Under the pieces are notes generated by a model. It saw only the letters and a program-made list of their open reading frames with translations, was not told where the DNA came from and ran no database searches. Position numbers and translations under genes: made by a program. Shown piece by piece: positions 55,549 to 64,000 of a stretch of DNA of 64,000 bases. Each line of letters opens with the position of its first letter. The first letter of the stretch is position 1. The stretch is from Tetrahymena elliotti 4EA (Eukaryota > Ciliophora > Oligohymenophorea > Hymenostomatida > Tetrahymenidae): the NCBI GenBank assembly GCA_000231825.2, contig JH720343.1:481204-545203 (forward strand). Direction: 5' to 3'.

Positions 55549-58500
55549 ATGATGGATACAAAAAAAGAGTTAACTGAGAATTTAAAAAAGAGATTCACAA
55601 GAACAGATATAACTTAAGTAATTAAATTGATTTCAACTAGAATAAGATTAGTTAGAGGTCTTTTTGGAGCTTTTCCTATATTAATGACAGATCAGTAGTC
55701 AAAATTGTATGAACAATTTAAAAAGGAAAATTAATAATCAAAATTAATCGAATAACTGCAAAAGTAAAGACTATCAAATGTAATTAAATAAAGGGCTTTG
55801 AGATAGTAGGCATAGTAGCTTTCTATAGAAAATCATACAGTATCTCCTGTCAATTCTATTTCAGCCTAAGCATAAATTGTAAGAAGTTCAAGGCCTTCCT
55901 TATTTTCCAAGATAAATTCTTTATTTTAGAAGGATTAATTTATAGAAACAAAAAGTTTAAATTAAGGCTAAGAATAGTCTAATCAAAAAAGAAAATCTTA
56001 ATTTTTTGAGTAATAGATGAAGTAAATTCCTTGCAAAAATTAGAAGGTGTTGTAAACAATTTTTCCATCCTAATAAGAAAGCTTATCGAGCTCAAATTCT
56101 GATTCTTCTCATTCATCTATTTCTTAAGAGTAATTAACAAAAAATAGCAATACATAATCACCTAATATAAAAAAATCTGATTAAAAATTTAATTTTGGAT
56201 AAAATAGCTCTAAATTAAAATCTCCACTTTTAACAAGTATGAAAATTGATAAATCTCCAAAGGTAAATTTAAGTAAAGAATCTATGTTAACATTTTCTTC
56301 AAAATTGTAAGATATGGGACTAATGCAAAATAAAATTAATTTTATTGGAGAAAATAAGAATTCATAAATAAAATTGCCAAGTTAAACAATCTAAAATTAT
56401 GACATAAAAAATGACTCCAAGTTTAGTCTTCAAAAAAATATTTCTTCTTTGGGGATTTCTCCTATGATGAACTTTCTGAAAACAAAAAAAGAAGTTAAGG
56501 CTGAAATAAATAATAGTAAATCTCTCTTTAATAGTAGTATATTAAACACAAATAAAGATTTAGATAAAAAATAACCTGTACCTATGAGGTCTTCATACAA
56601 TGGCAACAGCAAAGAAGTTAATAATAAACAAGAAAAAAACAAATTAGAAAACTTGTTCAAAAGAACTGAATCATTAGATTCTTAGAAATCACAAGATAGT
56701 GATAAATAAGCTAAACAAGATGTTTTCACCAGGAAACAGTCTAGAAAGGTTAGTTTTGTAGATAAACCTAAAGGCTAAAATGATAGTTAAAATTAATCAA
56801 ATTAGCAGAATTAGCATGGCATTCTTAAAAAAACTAGACAAAATGATAATGATCAATAAGCAGCTTACACATCTCCTAGAGTTTCCTTCAAAATTTAAGA
56901 GTAATCTATTGAAGAATCAATTATTTTAGATTCCTAAAAAAGCATTTCATAATCAACATTAAATGATAAAGAAAAAGATTAAAAAGGTATTTCTACTGAT
57001 AGAAGTCAATAAGGATTAAGCGAAAACAATAAAATTTTAGATGATAGTTAAAATTAAGAGAGAAAGAATGATTATGAAGGAGCAAACAACATATTCTAAG
57101 ACCTAAGAGTCTTGAAGAATATTATTTCAAGGCATGATTTTTCTGATGGAAAGTAAAGCCTTACAAATACAAACAAAGGGTTTTTAGAATCTTACTTATA
57201 AAAATCAAGAGTGATTGGTTAGTATGTCAGAAAAATGGCTAATAGTGAATATGTGTTGATAACAGTCAAAAAAGATTTTATCTTAAAATGTTGGGATATT
57301 TAAATTTACATACCAAAAACATAAAGAGTACTTCTTAGTTAAATTTCACATAGTGAACTCATTGATTGTAGTTATGATTTTTTAAATAGTAATATTTCAA
57401 CTAAGCTTAGATTCTTCTATGAAAACAAAAAAACTCCTCCCTTTGATAGTTATCTTTCTTTTATTAATCGTGTCAACTAGTATTCAAATAGAATGTCAAC
57501 TCCAGATGTATTAAAATTACAGAAAAATAATAGTGAATAGAGCTAATATATTCCTAGTACATAATAAAGGCAATCTAAAAATAGATTCCTTAGCTCTATA
57601 ATTACGAAGTTAAAGAATACAGATGATTCTTAAACTTCTCCAGATAGTCTTAAGTAATCTCCTCTATCTGATTTTACCTCTCCTAGGAATATGAATAAAA
57701 GAAAAAGTATCCTGCAGACTAATGCAATTGAAAATTTTTTGTTAAAAAGATAAATTTCACAAAAAAAGGTGACATCTCCCAGAAAAGAAAGCGAATAAAA
57801 CATTTAGTTCTCAAAAAATATTGTAAATAATGTAGATCTTTAGTAAGAGTAGCAATTATTTATATAATAAGACTAATAATAAACTTCAAAGTCTAATGAT
57901 ACTTAAGACAGTTAAAATATCAAAAATATAAATTCTAACTTAAATGATTCCACATAAAAATAAAAATAAAATTCATAAGAAAATTAATAAAATTTGTTAG
58001 AAATTCCATAATAGAGATCTAATTAGAAGAAAGTGAGTTTTATTAAGCTAATCAGCGTAGAAGATGAAGAATCAAAAGATGGAGAAGGTTCAAAAAGAAC
58101 GAATAAAAGTGGAAGCTAAAAGTCAATACATCTTATTAATCCAAGAAGCAATGATGAATATACTCCAACTTCTTCTAATAGCTCAAAAATTAGTTTTTAA
58201 AGAGGTTATTAAAAAAATATTGAATCTCCATCTTTAATTTCAAGAATGTTAGAATCCTCAAGAAGAAAGGGATAAAGAAGATTAACATTTAAACTTGATG
58301 AATAGTAATTGCAATTAAGATAGTCATAACAAAATCCTACATCCAGCAATTCTTTAGAAGATCAAAATCAAAGTTTAATCAATTCCAAGAAAATATTTAG
58401 TCCTCTTAACAAGAGCATTTAGCTTTCTATTGATAAAAAGGATCTGGAATCTATTGATGAAATACCCAAAATTTCCCCAAAATAAATTGTATCAGAAAGA

Positions 58501-60900
58501 TTTATCTAAGAATAAAATAAAGACAAGGAATAAGAAAATGACTAAAAAAACCAGGAAAAAAATCTTCAAGAAGCAAATTAGATAAATGATAAAAGTATTT
58601 CAGAAAGTAAAGATTTATTGGCTTAATAGAATTAAAATGATTTATCAAAATCTCTCATTTAAACTAATGATAAAGCAAGAAACATCTTTAAAGATTTACC
58701 TTTAACTTAAAATCCGATGCTCAGCTCTCTGAAAAAATTAGGTGGAAGTACAAACAAGCTGAAAATGAATAGCTAGATTTCAAGGATAAATTAATTTCAA
58801 TTGACTCACTCCAGTTCTTTAGCTGAAGAAGGAGATAACTCTGTCAGGGTAAGAAGCTAAACAGGATAAGTTAATAGTACTTAACAGAAGCAACCAAACT
58901 AAGTTGTGTAGAGGGCTTTATAGTTTTTTAAAACTAAAGCTGGAAACAAGCAGCCTTAATTAGGTAACTAAGGACAAACAAGTTTTGATAATACTTCAGA
59001 TAAAGGTTTTTTTAAGAAAAATCTCAAACAAATAATTTCATAGAATTAATAAAAAATTATTGGAGAAAGAAACTTGATTGCCTTAGTTGATTTTATGAAG
59101 CCAAAGTAATTTGAAAAAGTTACTCTATAGTAAAAAATGTTATAAATTACTGAAGAAATGGATATAGCATACATGACTGGATGTCCGAATGAGCGCATTG
59201 ATAATCTGATTAGGTTCATAGAAATAAAAATATGGTCTAACTTCTTGAGTTAGTGCGAATTCAGAACTGATGATAAACATTTTAAAGTAGTTCTATTTTT
59301 TGGTAGTAATAAACTTAGCATTTAAGAATAACTATTTCATGACTACATCAAAGTGGATTAATAAAATGAGAGTGTAATTGAAGTAGGTGTTGATCTTTAG
59401 GAGTCTATATTATTTTTAAATAAAGATGTTAAACTCTCCACAAGAGTATAGCTTTTATAATACTTTTTTCACTCTTTTAGGAGTATTCCTTACACTATGA
59501 CATCTAATTTTTCTTTTACTGTTTAAAATGTCATAATCAACAAAAGAAGCATCAAAAAATTCAATGTTAATGTTCGTGAGCTGCTAAACTTATTTATTGC
59601 TGAGGGGTTTTATAGATTTTAAACAAATTATATGAGTTCGAAAGTCAGTTATTCAGAACTTAAAAATTTAGCATATTTTCTGATCCATAAAATTAAAAAC
59701 TCAAATTTCTTAGAATTAATGTAAAATTAAGAAAAAAATTTATCAATTGATAAAACTAAGAATAAGATGAATTCTCTATAATCATCAAATAACAATTCAC
59801 AATCCAGCTAACAAAAGATTAGCAACATGAATTCAAATAATATTGCTTAAGATGCATAGCTTCCTAACTTCTAAAATTTAAGTATTCAACAGCAGGCCCG
59901 TTTATAGAAAAAAAAGAAATAAAAGAAAAATTTTATTGTCTTGAAAGATGACAATGTAATGTATTTCTTTGAAAAAGTGATAAATGTACAGCTGAAATTA
60001 ATTATGAAGGTATCATATTTTACAAGGAGCCATTAATTCTAAATAGTTGTATATAAATTTGGTACAACCATGAGTATTTTAAGAAATAAATCATTGAAAT
60101 ATTTTAATAAAAAAATCCCTTTTATTTAATAATACATGAAATAACTCGATTTGTTTGATATTGCCCTTTCTAGAGTATGTGATTACATGGTTGATAAAAT
60201 GATTTTATATTTTGTCATTTAGCATAATCTCCATTAAGATGAGAGATATATTAAAAAACTTAATAATAAAGAAAAGCAAAGAAAAAAATTTTCCATATTC
60301 TTTGTTAATAATGTCCATTAATAAATCCAAGAGGAAACCAGCTCAGAAGAAATGTCAGAAATAGAATAAGATATTGATGAATTAGAAGCTGAAGATAATG
60401 ATAGCCACTAAGGAGATTAGTAAGATGATCAAATCTTAGAATATGTTCCAGAAAGTTAATATGAGTTTAATGAAACCTTTACATAAAATTAAAGTACCAA
60501 CTTAATTTTAGGTGAAAATTAATAGAAATTTTTCTCTTCAAAGAGTTTAACTCCAACAAAAACATTCCAAAATAATTAATCCTAGAAACTAAAAGCCTAA
60601 AGAAGTCTATTTGTTTAAGGATCAAGCAATAGTAGCTTCATAAGTAAAGATAACCAAAGTCCTAACTAATCTCAATAATTATTTAAGAAGAGTTCATCAT
60701 TTGCATAAACTGGTCAAAATAATTCTTATGATGAAATATAAAATGAAGATATTTCACAAGAATATGTAAATGAAGAAGAAGAAGATGATGAAAATTCAGA
60801 TGAATATGACAATGTAGATGATGGTGATGATTAAAATTATTAATTTAATGATTAAAGTCTATAAAATTAAAGCTATTACAGTTAAGAACATTATGAATGA
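55549..60900 (+). CDS. giant Gln/Asn/Ser-rich protein (possible continuation of the preceding gene)
   Basis: One uninterrupted exon of 1,783 residues runs from the ATG pair at 55549 to TGA at 60898-60900. The start, MMDTKKELTENLKKRF, enters directly into a helical segment (ITQVIKLISTRIRLVRGLFG). Long Gln/Ser/Asn-rich linkers surround strand-rich modules: EYVLITVKKDFILKCWDI, NLIALVDFMKPKQFEKVT, HFKVVLFFGSNKLSIQEQ, YTMTSNFSFTVQNVIINK and FIVLKDDNVMYFFEKVIN. The C-terminus is strongly acidic (EEEEDDENSDEYDNVDDGDD) and ends NQSYYSQEHYE. Composition and architecture are those of the upstream 3,004-residue frame. The frame remains open upstream of the ATG through the neighbour's stop, so the start is uncertain. 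Function unknown. Confidence 0.65.
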
Positions 60901-61296
60901 AAGAAAAAAACATATTAAACAATAATTTCTAAGCAAAAATTTTTACATTATATCTTCGATAAAATATTGAAAAAAAAAGTCTAAATCACTTCTTAATTTA
61001 TCGAAATTTGTAAATTAATTAATAAATCATAATTTAATTCTATTTTGTCTAAAAATTATCAATCATTTAAATATATATTATTTTGATCTATTTTCTTAAT
61101 TTATTTTTAAAATATATAAAAATATTCAAGTTTATTTTCTTCACTACCTACTCGCCGCACATCCTAAATTTTAATTTTATCATTTTATGGGTTAAAATTG
61201 TATTTAGTATATTCCTAAACAAAAAAAAATATTAATTTAAAATAGTTTAAAAATAAGGAAGATTGTAGTTAAAAAATTTGTAAATTATATATATAT

Positions 61297-61334
61297 AGTA
61301 CCCTAGGGTACTGCCTATTTCAGGCTTGTGCCAT
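61297..61334. other. perfect 16-bp palindrome plus small hairpins in a G+C island
   Basis: AGTACCCTAGGGTACT (61297-61312) is its own reverse complement. Directly after it come GCCTATTTCAGGC (4-bp stem) and GGCTTGTGCC (3-bp stem), which share bases. The patch is far richer in G+C than the DNA around it. It may be part of a structured RNA or a protein-binding site. Confidence 0.55.
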
Positions 61335-62403
61335 ACAATATTACAATTTTATATATCAATTTGTAAATTAATAATTAATTCATAAGTAAGTTCAGTGCAA
61401 AAATCCCTTTGAAATAATAAATAATTGATTTCATAAATGACAATTAAAATGCTTCATGATTATCCAAACAAATCATAAATCATAGTAAATGAAAAATGAA
61501 TGATTCTTAAATAAAATGTTATATGGTCAGGTTTTTTATTAGTTATTTGTTTTTATCATTTAAGGATATAAACAAAAGGAAAAACTTTACAGTCATCATT
61601 ATTCATTTTTGCTTTCAAGCATGTATTTTTGTTTGTTTTTTGATAATTAAAATTTAAATATTTTTGCTATCAAATAAAATGGCTTATTAAAATGAAATAT
61701 AGCTTATTCATTAATTAAAATTAAAATACTGATACTAACAATATTTTAGGTATTTTTATAAACAAAATGGAATGATTGAAAATGTCTTTTGTAAAAAGCA
61801 ATTGAGTTAAAAGCATTTTATGAATGTGTTTACAAAAAAATATAAATTAGATAAATAAAAATAATTTGCATGATCTAAAACAATTTATAATATAATGCTT
61901 GATTATAAATAATCACATTTTGCTTAAGATTCTTAGTGGATCACATCAGGAAAAATGCTGGGTGAATAAGAAATGATAAAAAAATTAACCTTTTTATTAT
62001 GAAATATTCAGTAATGAATCTGTTGTTCTAGCTTTAAAAACAAAGTCAAGAAATAAATATTCATGAGAAATTAAAATTAAAAAAAATGTAAGTAATACTT
62101 TAAATTATATGATAAAAAGAACGGGATTTACTCATTGAGATATTGATGATTTATAATAATAGATAACTAAAAATTTTAAAATAATTTCATACTTTTCCCA
62201 AATAAAGCCAAAAACACAAATAAAGAAGGTTTTTTATACATAATATTACAAGTTGTGTTAAAATAATAAAACTCAGTTCTAAGTTATAGCATTGAACTAA
62301 AATCATTATTCAATTTTATAAAAAATTATAATTTATATTTGACTACTTATGTACTTATGGTGAAATTGAGAAAAAACTTTGAGTTATTGTTAGTAAAAAA
62401 ATA

Positions 62404-62569
62404 AAATATTTAATTATTTACAATGACAAATATATTTCTAGAAAAAATTAAATTACCAAAAAATTTATTAAATTTTATCGATATTTCATTAATCCAATTT
62501 TTTCTAGAAATCTTCTTGTCAAATTAAATTAAATTTCATATGGATCTTTAGTAAATAATTAAATATTTA
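62404..62569. repeat. inverted repeat
   Basis: The inner arms 62425-62455 and 62491-62520 share ATTTCTAGAAAAAATT as reverse complements. The outer arms 62404-62421 and 62551-62569 share AAATATTTAATTATTTAC. About 30 extra bp interrupt the right side. The structure resembles a decayed foldback element. Confidence 0.65.
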
Positions 62570-62626
62570 GTTTTTTTAATAAAAATAGCTCAAAATATTG
62601 CCTGACCTTCATTTTTTTAAATAGAA

Positions 62627-63049
62627 TAACTAATTTAAATTTATGAAATTTATAAAAATCATGAAAAACTATTAAATCAACTTCATAATAGATAAATAAG
62701 TGAAGAGTAAAAATGTTTTCTTGAAAATTTTATCTTTAATAGAGTTATTACTTGCTTCTTAATAAGGTTTTTTTTAATACTATCATTTTGGTACTTTAGT
62801 GATTACTAATTTAGATTACTTGTTATTTGTGGTTATAACTAATTTAAAGTTATAAAATTTAATAAAACAAAAATCATGAAAAATGATAAAATCAATTATT
62901 ATTTATTCAGTGAAGGCTGAATGTTTTTTCTTGAAAGTTTTATCTTTTAATAGAGTTACTCCTTACTTAATAAAGTTTTTTTAATACTATCATTTTGAAG
63001 ATTACTAATTTAGATTACTTGTTAAATGATAATAATTGTGGTTAAAACG
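62627..63049. repeat. tandem direct repeat, two copies of about 210 bp
   Basis: Copy 1 (62627-62835) and copy 2 (62836-63049) share TAACTAATTTAAA, AAAATCATGAAAAA, TAATAGAGTTA, TTTTTTTAATACTATCATTT and ATTACTAATTTAGATTACTT in the same order, with point differences and short indels between them. There is no open frame. Confidence 0.8.
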
Positions 63050-63140
63050 AAAGATTTACCTTCAAGCATAATTAATATTATTAAAAAAATTTTTTAAACA
63101 ACAATAAAAAAAAGAAGAAAAGATAAAAGAAGTAATTTTA

Positions 63141-63269
63141 TTTGCCATAGTTGCTCAAAGTTAATGTGATTTTTTGAAATAATTTTTTTGGAAAATTGTA
63201 AACCTAATTTTTTCAAAAATTAAAGTACCTTTAATTTGAAATCACCTTTACTTTTAGCAACTATGGTAG
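63141..63269. repeat. inverted repeat just upstream of the last gene
   Basis: Left arm 63141-63173 (TTTGCCATAGTTGCTCAAAG...) and right arm 63238-63269 (...TTTTAGCAACTATGGTAG) are imperfect reverse complements, with a perfect core of CATAGTTGCT. They are about 64 bp apart and 90 bp from the start of the next gene. Confidence 0.7.
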
Positions 63270-63357
63270 TTTATTAGATTTGTTTGGATTAAAAATCATT
63301 TTTACAATTTAAAGGGTGGAAGCTATCCTGAAAAAGATAATCTGAATTCAAAGCAAC

Positions 63358-64000
63358 ATGTAAAAAAAATAAATAGAAGATTAAAATACAGTCAATTTAA
63401 GGATCATAGAAAGACAAATAGGCGAGAGAATAGTAAAGAAAGGTGAAACCCGCTAGTAATTCTAGGGTAGATTAGAATTAGAAAACAAGAAATGGGATGA
63501 ATGGACAAATTAGGTATTGGTTCATAACTGTAACAGTTTTAAAGGATTCAAGGAAAAAACAATTCTTGTGCCAATTTACACAAAACTTATTATCAAAAGA
63601 CTTAAAAACTTCAAAATGAATGAAGGAAACGGTAATCTTTTATTTACTCAACTCATATGGATAAATTGTAAATAAGGGCCATAGGAAATAATAGATATGC
63701 TATTAAATGATAAAATAGGCTTGAAGTGTAGAAGAGGCTATTCAAAAGAAATTTCGATTAATTCTGAAAATGCTACTATCAAGAATAAAGATGGTTTTAT
63801 ATCAATGAAAATAAGAGATGAAGTAGATGTTTCTCTTGAGGGCGATCTATAAAACTTCCCTTTTACTGAGTTCTATGCTTAGTTTCATTTTGAACTTTCT
63901 TAAATGAGTGTTGATATTATGGGCGAGTAATATTTAGTAAAATTTCTTTTCCATTAGAATGAAGAAACCTCAAATATGATTATAGCTAAAGATGCCCTCA
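63358..64000 (+). CDS. partial unknown protein (runs off the window)
   Basis: An ATG at 63358 opens a TGA-free frame to the window edge: 214 residues with no intron needed. The translation is mixed and looks folded, with strand-rich stretches (KTILVPIYTKLIIKRLKNFK, NLLFTQLIWINC) and GDLQNFPFTEFYAQFHFELS. The order strand, IW, then NFPF followed by alternating hydrophobics is faintly like the extracellular ligand-binding domain of pentameric ligand-gated channels. That likeness is weak and no signal peptide is seen, so it is not used as a name. The real start could be further upstream, across the inverted repeat. Confidence 0.6.

Larger units (their letters stand above)
60901..63357. other. 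repeat-rich intergenic region
   Basis: 2.5 kb with no convincing gene. It holds a 16-bp palindrome in a small G+C island, a 209-bp direct tandem duplication and two inverted repeats, each listed separately. Confidence 0.6.

Noticed and set aside
63600..63900. Naming the last partial gene a ligand-gated ion channel
   Set aside because: Only a vague strand pattern and NFPF support it; the Cys-loop and membrane segments are outside the window or absent.

Overview
This window is AT-rich (about 78% A+T by eye) eukaryotic DNA that can only be read with the ciliate nuclear code, in which TAA and TAG encode glutamine and TGA is the only stop. Every convincing gene contains many in-frame TAA/TAG codons and ends at TGA. 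Introns are GT-AG, mostly 40-320 bp and very AT-rich. That intron size fits Tetrahymena and close relatives better than Paramecium, whose introns are about 20-34 bp. Few mobile-element-like sequences are visible, as expected for a macronuclear scaffold. I see no telomeric repeat, rRNA or tRNA.

Layout. (1) 0.6-10.7 kb, plus strand: a phospholipid scramblase-like gene, a Gln-rich IQ-motif protein, and a 12-exon UPF2 gene (nonsense-mediated decay). (2) 11.8-15.5 kb, minus: a cGMP-dependent protein kinase with three cyclic-nucleotide-binding modules. (3) 16.3-19.9 kb, plus: a small protein with an NFLKKG motif and a protein with a degenerate glutamine-amidotransferase-like start. (4) 20.0-25.5 kb, minus: an importin-alpha-like armadillo protein, an Asn/Gln-rich SPICE1-like protein and a centrin-like EF-hand protein. 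(5) 25.5-28.7 kb: a gene-poor gap with a long foldback repeat. (6) 28.7-31.0 kb, plus: a small coiled-coil protein and a calcium-dependent protein kinase. (7) 33.2-35.7 kb, minus: a Met/Gln-rich coiled-coil protein. (8) 36.5-45.2 kb, plus: an AMPK-beta-like subunit, an EXS-domain membrane protein, an unknown basic protein, an ABHD/YheT-type hydrolase and a membrane RING-H2 protein. (9) 46.1-60.9 kb, plus: two very large Gln/Asn/Ser-rich reading frames, 3,004 and 1,783 residues, 88 bp apart and possibly one gene. (10) 60.9-64.0 kb: a repeat-rich gap and the start of a gene that runs off the window.

The genes do not form an operon-like pathway. Loose themes are signalling at membranes (scramblase, PKG, CDPK, AMPK-beta and the EF-hand protein; four of these start with Met-Gly like N-myristoylated proteins) and cytoskeletal or ciliary proteins. 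The most unusual parts are the giant pair, the non-canonical PKG, the pseudo-amidotransferase and the foldback repeats. Exon boundaries were built by hand from frame continuity, GT-AG signals and family resemblance, and none has been tested against RNA.
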